A DNA stretch of 51,606 bases from Prevotella sp. (GCA_016281815.1 JAEEJK010000118.1:1-51606), one strand, 5' to 3'. Positions 34,609 to 43,674 are shown, numbered from the stretch's first letter. The notes: generated from the sequence alone by a model not told the origin. Numbers and translations are program-made.

Positions 34609-35877
34609 TTACTTATTATTCGATGGTTGTTTCTCTTCTTTCAGGCGCTCCATCTCTACCTTTACTTCTTCAAAGGCCTGGCGAACGTCTTCAAGGTCAA
34701 GACCAGGGTATTGGTCTTTCGTACGCTCGATGAACATCATGGGGTCGGTCATCTGCTGCAATTCAGCAACCTCAAAGACCAAATCTTCTTTTTTTGATGC
34801 TTTTGCTTCATTTATGCCCGTCCACAACACCTTGGGGTTGTATCGCCACTCCTCATTGTAAGGCTGGAGGGCATCATACACCAACTGATTGAAATTTGCA
34901 GGCAGGTCTGTGTTCACGTCGAAACGGAAACGGATGTATCCCCTTTCGCCCTCTTCCACAAATGCTTTCATCGTCTCCAGAGCATTTTCGTAGGAAGAGA
35001 ATGACGTGCCATCTATCGGAAGTACATAGAAATGTCGATATTCGTCGATGCGGAGTTGACGGATTTGAACCATTCCATTATGGCGGTCAATATCCACGAG
35101 ACTCACCGAATGAGGATAGGCCTCGTCACAACTGACATGCAGCGCACTCCCGGAGTAGCGAATGACCGGTGAAGGATAACTTACCACTTTGGCCATCGCA
35201 TCCTCCTGATGACTGATGGTCTGCGGTTTATGGATATGTCCCAAGGCCAGATAGTCGAACCCATTGCCCATCGATTCCACATCAAGCGTGCGCAAAGTGC
35301 CAATATCAAATCCGTGGCCTGTAACATCAAGACCTGTCACGGCTTGATGGGCCATCATGACAACAGGCAAACCGGATATGTTGTATTCCGCCACCTTGTC
35401 GAGTATGGACTGGATAATACCTTTTCGCTCACCTGACATATAGGGCAGTGCAACGATATAACCGCAGTTGAGTTTGATGATATATCGGTCCTGCCAAACG
35501 CTACGGCTGAGCGCATCAGTCTTTTCCAGACTATCTACAGCAGGAGGCGTTCCTATCAGATGTGCATTAGCCAATTTCCAAACAGAGTTTTCGGCCTGGA
35601 TGCGTGAGGCAGAGTCATGATTGCCCGCCGTGATGACAATGCACATCTGTGGGCAAACATGGTGCAGATGGACGAAATATTCGTTGAAGGCTTTCTTGAC
35701 AGTGGCTGACGGCTGCTGTATGTCGAACACATCGCCACTGACTAACAGTGCATCGGGTTGCTCCTCCTTGCACCATCGCTCCAATTGAAGGAAGAAGTGA
35801 CGGTGTTCGTCGCTTCGGTCGTAGTTCTGATAGATAATCTGACCCAGATGCAGGTCGGCTGTATGCAGTATTTTCAT
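34609..35877 (-). CDS. sbcD: Exonuclease subunit SbcD
   Basis: The protein has 422 aa, an Mre11-like nuclease. The phosphoesterase motifs are clear: 'HTADLHLGQ', 'LLVSGDVFD', 'ITAGNHDSASR' and 'ALGHIHKPQ'. A C-terminal helical part binds SbcC. It heads the sbcDC operon, the conserved order. Its promoter is probably the TACTTTTG box at 35984-35991 or a weaker box nearer the start. Confidence 0.96.
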   Translation of the reverse strand: MKILHTADLHLGQIIYQNYDRSDEHRHFFLQLERWCKEEQPDALLVSGDVFDIQQPSATVKKAFNEYFVHLHHVCPQMCIVITAGNHDSASRIQAENSVWKLANAHLIGTPPAVDSLEKTDALSRSVWQDRYIIKLNCGYIVALPYMSGERKGIIQSILDKVAEYNISGLPVVMMAHQAVTGLDVTGHGFDIGTLRTLDVESMGNGFDYLALGHIHKPQTISHQEDAMAKVVSYPSPVIRYSGSALHVSCDEAYPHSVSLVDIDRHNGMVQIRQLRIDEYRHFYVLPIDGTSFSSYENALETMKAFVEEGERGYIRFRFDVNTDLPANFNQLVYDALQPYNEEWRYNPKVLWTGINEAKASKKEDLVFEVAELQQMTDPMMFIERTKDQYPGLDLEDVRQAFEEVKVEMERLKEEKQPSNNK

Positions 35878-36090
35878 TCGATTTTAAATTGTATGAAATG
35901 TTTTCCGTAAAGTTAGTAATTAGTAAAAAAAATCCTCAATATTGTTGTAATCATGACTAAATTAGTAGAACTCACCTTGCATGCAAAAGTACAAAAAAAA
36001 TGTCATTCCAAACCCATTTTCATTCATAATTGAATCATATAGGTATGACTCTTTGGGAAAAGACGTGAGCAACAGAGAGGGAAGAGTCTG

Positions 36091-37815
36091 TCATCGGAAT
36101 CCGATGGCAGACCTTGTATTGCTGTTGCCTCTTATCGTCTCTGCATTGCAGTACCCCTCGATATCCTCCAGCGACACCTGCTTTCCCGACAGGATGAAGT
36201 CGATGGCACGCTGGCGTGCGATGTTCTCTATCTGTCCGCCGGAAAAGTTGTAGTTCACAGCCAACTGCCGTGCCTCCTCGTCGGTGATACCCTGCAGCAT
36301 GCTGCTCCACAACAACTGTTTCACCGGCACTTCCGGCATGCGGAATTCCACCTTGAAAAGGAACCTCCGCTCAAAGGCTTTGTCGAGGTTGGAGGTCAGG
36401 TTGGTCGTGGCGATAAGGATGCCGTCCAGGTTCTCCAGTTCCTGGAGGATGATGTTCTGTATGGCGTTGTCCATCTTCTCCACCGACATCTCGACGTTCT
36501 CCGTACGCTTGCTGATGATGGCGTCAGCCTCGTTGAAGAAGAGGATGGGTGTCACCTCGCTGCGCCTGCATGCCTCGCGGTAGCACTCGAACACCGCCTT
36601 GATGTTCTTCTCGCTCTCCCCCACGAACTTGTCGCGCAAGTCTGCGATGTCCACCTGCAGGATGTCGCGTCCCGTGCGCCGTGCGATCTGCAGCACCGTC
36701 TCCGTCTTGCCCGTACCCGGAGCACCGTAGAAGAGACAGGCGAAGCCCTTGCGCATCCCCTGGTCTGTCAGCCGCTGCTGGATGGCCAGAAAATTCTCCT
36801 GGCTCAGCAGGTTGGTCAGGCGCTCTATCTGTTGCTGTTCAGCCGTGTTGTAGAACATGGCCTTTTCCTTGATGCCCGTGTGGAATATCACCCCCTGGGA
36901 ACGTTGACCGACAACCTTGTTCTTCTTTTCCTGAGGTTCCAATCCTCCCAGCAGTTCTTCCTTGCATTTGCGCGTGAGTACGAAGCATTCTGGAAAAGCC
37001 ATGCCGTCCATACAGGCATGTTCTATCAGACCATCCTCAAAAAGCCTGTGCGTGCCCTGGCGCAGCCTGCGCTTCATGCGGTCGACGAAATCATTGTTAG
37101 GGAAGATACCTTCCAATTCTTCAAGGTTGAGACCTTCGTCTTCCGTCCCGCCCCATTCGGCATAGTTGCAGACAGCCATCATAAAGAACAGCAAATCATG
37201 CAGGTTGTCTTTGTACCTAAGAGCCTCCCTGCATATCGGCAGATGGCTGTTGGCCTCACACATCATCAGCATCCAGTCCTCATCGTCAGGCAGATCCGTT
37301 TCCATGCTCCTGACATAGGTTTTGACATATCTCATCACCTTGTTGACGAAGGTGCCGAGTTCCAAGCCGTCTATTTTCTCCGGCACAAACGACCTGTTTT
37401 CCCTCAGTGCGCTCATCACCCCGTGAGCCAGGCTAAAACCTCGGCTGTAGTTGCCGAATTCCCGTACGTTCCTATGTACGAGCCAGCGTCTCGACACCAG
37501 GTCATCCATCTCGTCGGAATACTTCATGATGGAAAGGCTGCTGCACCTTACGCATTTGGCGATTCCCTTCCATGTCATCGGCTCATCATTCTCCAAAAGT
37601 ATTGCCAATATGGCTACCTGTATGCCCGTCATGTCCAGTTCCTTCGTCAGATAATCAAGGGGATTCTTGGCTTTCTCCCAGAACTTTTTTGAAAGGCGTT
37701 CCTCAAGTACCACGCTCAGCACCCGGTCAAGGGCGGAAATAAGGGTCCAGGTTTCGGGTTCTTCGTACTCGTTGTCGTAATCAGGTGTGATGTAGTCAAA
37801 ATCGTTGTCAAACAT
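36091..37815 (-). CDS. AAA+ ATPase with a large N-terminal domain
   Basis: The protein has 574 aa from the ATG at 37815. The N-terminal half (about 1-310) is helical and unrecognised. It includes 'WKGIAKCVRCSSLSIMKYSD', which looks like a winged helix. The C-terminal half is a AAA+ module with Walker A 'GAPGTGKTETV', Walker B variant 'ILFFNEADAI' (Asn where Asp is common), sensor 1 'ATTNLTSNLDKAF' and the Arg finger region 'ERRFLFKVEF'. The nearest relatives are ATPases of the spastin/ClpX-like class that remodel proteins. Its promoter carries the shared TATACCTATA element. The in-frame start at 37863 is unlikely. Confidence 0.82.
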   Translation of the reverse strand: MFDNDFDYITPDYDNEYEEPETWTLISALDRVLSVVLEERLSKKFWEKAKNPLDYLTKELDMTGIQVAILAILLENDEPMTWKGIAKCVRCSSLSIMKYSDEMDDLVSRRWLVHRNVREFGNYSRGFSLAHGVMSALRENRSFVPEKIDGLELGTFVNKVMRYVKTYVRSMETDLPDDEDWMLMMCEANSHLPICREALRYKDNLHDLLFFMMAVCNYAEWGGTEDEGLNLEELEGIFPNNDFVDRMKRRLRQGTHRLFEDGLIEHACMDGMAFPECFVLTRKCKEELLGGLEPQEKKNKVVGQRSQGVIFHTGIKEKAMFYNTAEQQQIERLTNLLSQENFLAIQQRLTDQGMRKGFACLFYGAPGTGKTETVLQIARRTGRDILQVDIADLRDKFVGESEKNIKAVFECYREACRRSEVTPILFFNEADAIISKRTENVEMSVEKMDNAIQNIILQELENLDGILIATTNLTSNLDKAFERRFLFKVEFRMPEVPVKQLLWSSMLQGITDEEARQLAVNYNFSGGQIENIARQRAIDFILSGKQVSLEDIEGYCNAETIRGNSNTRSAIGFR

Positions 37816-37988
37816 GTATTTCCTATTTATGTGAAAATGGTATGATATTAGTATAAAGATCAAGAGATTCTTTTCGGCGATATGCCGAAAGTCAGTTCAT
37901 CATGAGTTCTTCAGCAGATGAGGCTGTCTCAGGGTGTATCAGTAAATCAAAGAGCAAATGTGCAATTCACTTGACCGGAATTGTGATG
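37816..37988. other. Long leader of the AAA+ gene
   Basis: About 170 nt separate the -7 box (37989-37996) from the ATG at 37815. No ORF or strong hairpin is evident. The region between the promoter element and the plus-strand gene at 38207 is described under the two promoters. Confidence 0.4.
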
Positions 37989-38035
37989 CAAAGGTATGTC
38001 AAAGAAATGATCTGGGCTGGTTTTATATAGGTATA
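37989..38035 (-). promoter_or_regulatory. Promoter B of the TATACCTATA set (AAA+ gene)
   Basis: On the minus strand TATACCTATATAA (38023-38035) is followed, exactly 34 nt to the end of the -7 box, by TACCTTTG (37989-37996). The 13-mer is identical to that of promoter A, and no TTTG -33 is present. Confidence 0.75.
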
Positions 38036-38155
38036 AAATGGCAAGAGGGAAGAGAACACTGGGGGATGATAATGAAATATCCCTTCGGATCATAGCCATT
38101 CGTCACAAAACCATACATAATATCCCAAAAGGAAAAGGGATTGAATAGAATGTCG

Positions 38156-38163
38156 TACCTTTG
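38156..38163 (+). promoter_or_regulatory. -7 box of the HEAT-like gene
   Basis: TACCTTTG lies 44 bp upstream of the ATG at 38207 and excludes the earlier in-frame start at 38141. Confidence 0.65.
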
Positions 38164-38206
38164 CATAACAAAAGAAAATGAGCAGAATGACACGAATGAC
38201 GAAAAA

Positions 38207-38761
38207 ATGACAATAGTATTGAATACATTGGAGGAGAGACTTCGACAGACATTCAGCGAGGGCGGTGCCCAGGAGATTTACCGAGAAATCAAGTCTGAGG
38301 GCAATTTCCTTGGTTTCGCCAGACGATACGTCTTCGACGACGATTGCAAGGTGGCTAGGAGTGCCCTTTGGGGGCTGACCAAGGCCAGTGTCGATGAACT
38401 GTCTGAGTTGCAGGAGATACTCAACGACCTGACAGATTTGGCCATGCGGACAGAGAATCCTACTGTGAGGCGTCTGACCCTGAATATTATCGAGCGTCTG
38501 AAGATGGACGAGGATGACTTGCGGACAGACTTTCTTGACTTCTGTCTGGAGCACATGGTCAGCATCAAGGAATACCCAGGCATCCAGGCTGTATGCATGA
38601 AACTTGCTTACCGTATGTGTGCTTTTTACCCTGAACTCATGGGTGAGTTGAAACGCACCATTGAAGGGATGGACTTGGCATTTTACACCCCCGCAGTGAA
38701 AGGTCTTAGGAACAAGATTCTCGAAGGCAAGCCCATAGACAAATGGACGAAAAGGAAATAA
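38207..38761 (+). CDS. Helical (HEAT-like) protein of unknown function
   Basis: The protein has 184 aa from the ATG at 38207. It is almost all amphipathic helix pairs of about 35-40 residues ('LSELQEILNDLTDLAMRTEN', 'PTVRRLTLNIIERLKMDEDD', 'IQAVCMKLAYRMCAFYPEL'), the look of HEAT/ARM repeat proteins that act as binding scaffolds. No catalytic motif is seen. It is followed 6 bp later by a membrane protein gene, probably in an operon, and is divergent from the AAA+ ATPase. Confidence 0.7.
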   Translation: MTIVLNTLEERLRQTFSEGGAQEIYREIKSEGNFLGFARRYVFDDDCKVARSALWGLTKASVDELSELQEILNDLTDLAMRTENPTVRRLTLNIIERLKMDEDDLRTDFLDFCLEHMVSIKEYPGIQAVCMKLAYRMCAFYPELMGELKRTIEGMDLAFYTPAVKGLRNKILEGKPIDKWTKRK

Positions 38762-38767
38762 TGGAAT

Positions 38768-39262
38768 ATGAACTGGATGATTATCATTTGTGAGACTGTC
38801 ATCATGACCATTGCCTTCACGGCGATGGTCATGATTCCATTGGTCAAAAACCCGGTGTGGTGGATTCACGACTATCCGGAGGATATACAGGAAGAGTATT
38901 TCAAGACCCATGAGCGGGTGCCATCAAAGTTCTTCTCGAGGAGCGTACTGGTAAAGAAAGGATGCGCACTGCTCGTGGCCCTCGTGCTGATGCTTGTCCT
39001 GATGAAACTTGCTGGAGCCTACGACTTCTGGTCGGCACTTGCTTTGAGTTATGGTATTTGGCTTTTCATCGACTGGTATGACTGCTTCTTCCTTGACTGG
39101 GTGCTCTTTGCGAATATGAAAGCCGTACGGCTGCCTGGAACGGAGCATATGGACAAGGCTTATCACCAAAAACGGTATCATTTCGTGCAGTCCCTATGGG
39201 GCATGCTCATCGGTCTTATCCCCTGTCTCATCGGAGCAGCCATCTATGCCAATATCACATAG
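38768..39262 (+). CDS. Membrane protein of unknown function
   Basis: The protein has 164 aa with about four transmembrane helices: 4-24, 66-86, 88-108 and 143-162. Between the first and second lies a charged cytosolic or periplasmic stretch, 'HDYPEDIQEEYFKTHERVP'. No family is recognised. It lies 6 bp after the HEAT-like gene. Its 3' end overlaps the convergent gene at 39194 by 69 bp. Confidence 0.7.
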   Translation: MNWMIIICETVIMTIAFTAMVMIPLVKNPVWWIHDYPEDIQEEYFKTHERVPSKFFSRSVLVKKGCALLVALVLMLVLMKLAGAYDFWSALALSYGIWLFIDWYDCFFLDWVLFANMKAVRLPGTEHMDKAYHQKRYHFVQSLWGMLIGLIPCLIGAAIYANIT

Positions 39263-40000
39263 ACAATTCTGGAATAGAATTTCATGTTTTAAAAACTCAG
39301 TCTCAATTGTTCGAGAATAATCAAAGTTACCGTTGTCCTCCTGCCCTAAGATATCCAGGACTTGTTTGAGTTGATAGGCTTGGTAATTGTATTTTGCCAT
39401 CGTATAACGGCTGTTGATATCAATGAAAAGAGGCCAATAGTTGATGAACCCTGATAGTCCTACTGCTTCTGTTTTGCCATGTTCATTTACAGCGGCACTG
39501 CAATTTGACCCACTAAGTGGACTGCCAGAAAGACAATATACCAGGCTCCTATGACCTTCTTTGTCTATCCTCATCGCTCCAGCACAGTTCAACCACCATT
39601 CGATATAGATGCCCAAGGTTGGCTTTTCGAATCCTGAAGTGCCCGTGTATGCAAGGCCGCTCTGTATGTGAATGGGGCAAAGAAACATACGACTGTCACT
39701 AAATATCCGTTCTTTGTGTGCGAACAGGTAGAAAGCGTTTCTAAGGAACAGATCCTTCTGTACTTCCTTGTAATTGGGGCTTTCGTGTTTTGGCTTTAAT
39801 AGGTTCACCCCCGTGGAGTTCTTTTTCAAAGAAAAAGACTCTCCGGTGGTGTCGATTTTTAAGCCGCCGTCAACCCCATTCATTTCTTTTACCCTCGCAG
39901 CAGGATAACAATCCAGAATCCTGCCATCCAGAAGGATGATTTTTCCTTCAGGAAAAGCCTGTTCGTCCTTTACCAGACTATCTTTAACAATATTACTCAT
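39194..40000 (-). CDS. Protein of unknown function
   Basis: The protein has 268 aa. It has no signal peptide; 'GIYIEWWLNCAGAMRIDKEG' and 'SLVYCLSGSPLSGSNCSAAV' suggest a globular domain with several cysteines. I do not recognise the family. The 69-bp antisense overlap with the membrane protein gene covers its C-terminal 22 codons, a low-complexity acidic tail (GIDGCSDETGDKTDEHAP), so the true end could be shifted by a sequence difference. The palindrome TGATAAGTTATCA (40011-40023) sits 11 bp upstream of its start. Confidence 0.6.
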   Translation of the reverse strand: MSNIVKDSLVKDEQAFPEGKIILLDGRILDCYPAARVKEMNGVDGGLKIDTTGESFSLKKNSTGVNLLKPKHESPNYKEVQKDLFLRNAFYLFAHKERIFSDSRMFLCPIHIQSGLAYTGTSGFEKPTLGIYIEWWLNCAGAMRIDKEGHRSLVYCLSGSPLSGSNCSAAVNEHGKTEAVGLSGFINYWPLFIDINSRYTMAKYNYQAYQLKQVLDILGQEDNGNFDYSRTIETEFLKHEILFQNCLCDIGIDGCSDETGDKTDEHAP

Positions 40001-40136
40001 AATTATGATTTGATAAGTTATCAGTTTTGGGGGAATTCAGAAGATATGGCCAAAACAAGTTGTTCGGCAATATTACCCATTAGGTAGAAAACAGATTATA
40101 TTGTATGGAAAGATTTGGCTGTAATTTATCCTCATT

Positions 40137-41339
40137 CTACCTAATACCTATTTTTCTAACCAAGATATCTGCTATGTCTGTCTCCTCCCAAGGGAACATA
40201 CGGAAGTTTTTCTCTACCTCGTTGTCGGGATGACCGAAATGTCCTTGTCTCGTCACCTCATAGAAGCGGGGTCTCAGTCCGTCAAACCGTTCGATGATTC
40301 CCTTTGGTGAGAGATCGATGTGTTCTCTTATCCAAACTGTAAGGTCTTCAGCGAGGTTGGGGGTGGTATTGGACAACATATCCGCAGACTTGCCGAAGTA
40401 GTTGAGTTCGATGTTGATGGCGCAGGGTTGTGGCTGCCCGATGATGTACGCCAGTTCCACCTTCGCAGTGTCCGCCAGTCCTGCTTCCACGATGTTCTTC
40501 GCCAAGTATCGGCACATGTACGTCCCACTGCGGTCAACCTTACTCATGTCCTTCCCTGAGAGACCACCCCCACCGACAGGAGCATAGCCGCCATACTGAT
40601 CGACCACAATTTTGCGGTTGGTCATGCCACAATCGGAGATGCTGCCGCCTATGTGCCACTCACCAGCAGGATTGATGGTGATATCGGGCTTGTCATCGAT
40701 GAAGTGCTGCAGGAACAGATGCATATCGATGCCCATCCCATTATTTGTGATATAATCACTGAGGATTTCGCGGCACTTCTCCAATGAGCATTGGTGCATG
40801 GTGCTCACGAGGATGGAGTCAACGTGTCCCTTACCTTCTTCGTCATACGACACCACCACTTGTGACTTGATGTCCGGTCCGAAAGTGTGGCTCATATCTT
40901 CCGCACATTGGCATAACTTTCGGGCGAGATACGCCCCAAGCGGCATCAAGTCTTCCGTCTCGTTGGAGGCAAAGCCCACACAGAAGCCCTGGTCACCCGC
41001 CCCAATGATGCCGTCATCCTGGTCCACGCTTCGGCTGATTTCTGGTGATTGTTTCCCGATGAGGTTGATGACCTTGATGTCGTCTCCCGAGAGATGGTGG
41101 TCATCGGGATAGCATACGTTGTCCATCGTCTCTCTCACGATATGGTCGTAGTCGATTTGCGCCGTGCTCTTCACCTCGCCGCCCAAGACCACGATATTGT
41201 CTTTAATCATCACCTCGATACCGGCTCGTGTATTGGGATCTTTCTCCAAAAAGGCGTCCAGCAGGGCATCACTGATTTGGTCTGCCACTTTGTCAGGATG
41301 GCCGTATCCCACGTATTCACAGATTACTGTTTTTTTCAT
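40137..41339 (-). CDS. metK: Divergent S-adenosylmethionine synthetase
   Basis: The protein has 400 aa from the ATG at 41339. It has the methionine/ATP-site motif 'GHPDKVADQISDALLD', the loop 'GAGDQGFCVGFAS' (usually GAGDQGLMFGYA) and 'GGGGLSGKDMSKVDRSGTY' (usually GGGAFSGKD). Catalytic His, Lys and Asp residues are kept, so it should make SAM from methionine and ATP. The N terminus 'MKKTVICEYVGYGHPDK' and the altered loops differ from the housekeeping Bacteroidetes enzyme, suggesting an accessory paralogue of mobile or phage-like descent. It is the last gene of a cluster with a SprT-like protein. Confidence 0.88.
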   Translation of the reverse strand: MKKTVICEYVGYGHPDKVADQISDALLDAFLEKDPNTRAGIEVMIKDNIVVLGGEVKSTAQIDYDHIVRETMDNVCYPDDHHLSGDDIKVINLIGKQSPEISRSVDQDDGIIGAGDQGFCVGFASNETEDLMPLGAYLARKLCQCAEDMSHTFGPDIKSQVVVSYDEEGKGHVDSILVSTMHQCSLEKCREILSDYITNNGMGIDMHLFLQHFIDDKPDITINPAGEWHIGGSISDCGMTNRKIVVDQYGGYAPVGGGGLSGKDMSKVDRSGTYMCRYLAKNIVEAGLADTAKVELAYIIGQPQPCAINIELNYFGKSADMLSNTTPNLAEDLTVWIREHIDLSPKGIIERFDGLRPRFYEVTRQGHFGHPDNEVEKNFRMFPWEETDIADILVRKIGIR

Positions 41340-41377
41340 TGTTTTTGTTTTTACTATCGTTGTTGTCAATATCGTTA

Positions 41378-41797
41378 TTAGAATATACAGGCAAAATAAT
41401 AACTCAACTTGGGTGCCGATGGTGCCCGTTTGAACTTCGACGTGTCTACCTTCACGGTCACGTTCAGTCCGTATTTCGTGTTCAACTCCTTGGCCATCCT
41501 CTGGAATTCCTCGCCATGTGTGAGGTAATTGTCGATATGCTTGTAGGCGAGATAGTAGTGTATCATCTCATGGACGATGACATCGCGCAGCGCATCCTCC
41601 TCCCAGTCGTAGTAGCATGATATCTCCAAGAGTTGACCCTTCATCCTTCGTCTGCCGATGATTTTACGGCAGGAGAACTGGCCGCAGAGGCGGTATGACT
41701 TCATCAGTTTCACAAGCGGCATGGGCAGTTCACGGTTGAAGTACAGACGGTCATATTCCCTGAATTTTTGCCAAATCATCTCTATTGTTATCTCCAT
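41378..41797 (-). CDS. SprT-like zinc metalloprotease domain protein
   Basis: The protein has 139 aa. It is a minimal SprT/Spartan-type protease domain with the zinc motif HExxH in 'VIVHEMIHYYLA' and a third His in 'YLTHGEEFQRMAKELN'. Spartan-type proteases degrade DNA-protein crosslinks; bacterial SprT-like proteins are largely uncharacterised. It has no DNA-binding zinc finger. It lies 38 bp upstream of metK and 106 bp after the unknown 241-aa gene. Confidence 0.85.
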   Translation of the reverse strand: MEITIEMIWQKFREYDRLYFNRELPMPLVKLMKSYRLCGQFSCRKIIGRRRMKGQLLEISCYYDWEEDALRDVIVHEMIHYYLAYKHIDNYLTHGEEFQRMAKELNTKYGLNVTVKVDTSKFKRAPSAPKLSYYFACIF

Positions 41798-41903
41798 CGT
41801 TCTTTGTCGAATTGGTTAGAATATAAGTTTATTTCCAAGGATATGTATGTAAGCATTGAGCGGTAGGGGAAGAGGGTTTCCTCCCCCACCCTCCTGTCTT
41901 GGC

Positions 41904-42629
41904 TCAGTTCTGAGGGAAGATGCCGCTTGCCTTCTTGGAGCGGAGTTCGCGGATGCGCTCCGTGGTCTTGTTCCTAAAACCGAAAAGGTCCTCAAGTGGT
42001 GGCAACTGCTCCATAAGTTGCTCAAATGTGACATTGTTTTTGGCTGCGTCCTCGAAGATGATGCGGTCGTTCGGAATACGTATCCTCCTCATTTTCAATT
42101 GGTTCTTGCCAACGGTCTGCTTCTCGTCCTCGAACCCACACCAGTAGCGCAGCACATTGTCCAAGGCGTTGTTGCCGTCCAAGGCGTTCTTCGCATGGGT
42201 GCGGAAGGTGGAGAGGTTGTGATTCTTGGCCGCGCAATTCTCCACCCACTTCTCTCCTCCCGACCGGTAGAGTTTGTCGTAAAGTGCCTCGATGACCGCG
42301 GCAGCCATCCTGTTCTTGAAGTACTTGTTGGGCAGTCCGCCCACCACCTTTTGGCACAGCAGCGTGAGCACATATAGCATTTTCGCCCCTCGGTGCGGCA
42401 TGTCGAGCGTGATCTCCTCGCCGCTGTCCTTGCAGATGATGATGTCATAGTCGCCTTCCTTCGTCTTGAAGTTCGGCTTGTACGACGGTCTCACCACGAT
42501 GGTGAAGGCTGGTGTGGCGATGTCACTGACGACCCTCTTGTCCACCTTATCGCCGAGTAAGATAAAGATGAGGAATGGGTCAATGTTGTTGAGGGTGATG
42601 TGGTTTCCGTTAATCTCAATTGTCATCAT
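41904..42629 (-). CDS. Protein of unknown function in the metK-SprT cluster
   Basis: The protein has 241 aa (start at 42629 or 42626). It is mixed alpha/beta and ends in a basic helical region ('RNKTTERIRELRSKKASGIF'). A central segment, 'HRGAKMLYVLTLLCQKVVGG', is helical. No signal peptide or known motif is seen. It is first in the cluster with the SprT-like protease and the divergent metK, and has an unusually long leader. Confidence 0.65.
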   Translation of the reverse strand: MMTIEINGNHITLNNIDPFLIFILLGDKVDKRVVSDIATPAFTIVVRPSYKPNFKTKEGDYDIIICKDSGEEITLDMPHRGAKMLYVLTLLCQKVVGGLPNKYFKNRMAAAVIEALYDKLYRSGGEKWVENCAAKNHNLSTFRTHAKNALDGNNALDNVLRYWCGFEDEKQTVGKNQLKMRRIRIPNDRIIFEDAAKNNVTFEQLMEQLPPLEDLFGFRNKTTERIRELRSKKASGIFPQN

Positions 42630-43059
42630 GGATTATTAATTTAATAAAATATGTGTAAAGGGAAGATGAATTCTCCGAAATGGAGTGCGAGAGAAACTGT
42701 CATGAAGACCGAAGGCCTTCTTGGTATGACAGGTCAGAATACCTCGAAAAGGTGAATTGTTCCCGTTTGGAAAACCGCAGGAATCTGCAGCCTCGTCATT
42801 GGACAACGGGCGAGAAGATCAGGTGCAAGGGTCTTGAAGCCCCTACACAGGTCACTGGCAATAAACAGAAAAGAATGTCATAATCATTTTTAATTAATCG
42901 GTTTGTTAGGCCTTTAATTCGTATCGTTTTCCCACCGTTGCGATTATGTTCGCTGGTTGGAGCAGCTCTTGGCTGTCTCTTGATACAATCTAATCTTCAA
43001 AGAACTCTTCCCAAGGGTCTTTGGTGCCCCCCAGACACCCCCTTTTGAATTTTGCAACG
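42630..43059 (-). other. Long leader / intergenic region upstream of the 241-aa gene
   Basis: About 430 nt separate the TACCTTCG box (43060-43067, minus strand) from the start codon. The RNA would hold GC-rich pairable pieces, for example a hairpin with AGGG/CCCT and GTG/CAC stems near 42830-42860. The only frames here are short, lack family features and are not called. It could be a structured leader, a small RNA gene or decayed sequence; I do not recognise a known riboswitch. Confidence 0.4.
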
Positions 43060-43067
43060 CGAAGGTA
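43060..43067 (-). promoter_or_regulatory. -7-like box upstream of the metK cluster
   Basis: TACCTTCG on the minus strand is the same -7 variant as promoter A, but no TATACCTATA element is found at the matching distance. Confidence 0.45.
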
Positions 43068-43146
43068 GATAAAAAATCTGAGAATAAAGAATTTTTCGTA
43101 TTAAGGATTGTTAATGGGACAAAAATTCTCTATCATCCCACCCGTT

Positions 43147-43674
43147 TCACGCCCTTAGTTCCTCTATAAACCTCCTGAACTGACATGCGAGGAAATCGAG
43201 CGAGGCCTTCAGCCGGTGGTCATCGGGTACGAGGTGAAGGATGGTCCCCTCATGCTCTCTTGCAAATCGGATGCTGTTCTCATAGGGTACCACTTCATCG
43301 TTGATGCCATGGGTGATCTCGACTTTGGAGGTCTGAGGCTGATACGTCTGTATTGTATATTCCTCCGCAAGCATCCATAGTGCAGGAGCCATTAGGAATA
43401 GTCCGGCTACAGGCAGGTTGTTTGCCATCACTGTTGACACGTAACCACCCATGCTGGATCCAACAAGAACCACCTGTTGTGGTGGTGTGTCCAAATTCTT
43501 GAGGGTCTCATCAAGGAGGGCCACGCGCTCGCTTGCCGTGGCACAATTGCGATAGTCAACAGATAAGGTTTTCAAGCCAAGACGTTCGGCTTCAGCCATA
43601 AGGCATCGGATCTTGGACCCCATCGGGCCGCTCTCTTTTCCATGGGAGAATACCACATAACTCAGTTTCATCAT
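43147..43674 (-). CDS. Alpha/beta hydrolase fold protein
   Basis: The protein has 175 aa from the ATG at 43674 (43671 also possible). The first strand 'KLSYVVFSHGKESGPMGSKI' is followed by the nucleophile elbow 'VLVGSSMGGYVSTVMA' (Ser), then 'THGINDEVVPYENSI' (Asp) and 'HLVPDDHRL' (His). It is a small cytosolic serine hydrolase of the UPF0227/YqiA-like kind; the substrate is unknown. The longer frame to 43716 overlaps the -7 box and is rejected. Its promoter carries two tandem TATACCTATA elements. Confidence 0.87.
   Translation of the reverse strand: MMKLSYVVFSHGKESGPMGSKIRCLMAEAERLGLKTLSVDYRNCATASERVALLDETLKNLDTPPQQVVLVGSSMGGYVSTVMANNLPVAGLFLMAPALWMLAEEYTIQTYQPQTSKVEITHGINDEVVPYENSIRFAREHEGTILHLVPDDHRLKASLDFLACQFRRFIEELRA

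Noticed and set aside
36035..36047. Fourth TATACCTATA element (TCATATAGGTATG)
   Set aside because: It has two mismatches and no -7 box at the shared 34-nt distance; the nearest TACTTTTG box is 17 nt too far.
42680..42883. Plus-strand ORF of 67 codons in the leader of the metK cluster
   Set aside because: Its composition (many Arg, Asn and Trp), lack of promoter and lack of any family feature suggest chance.
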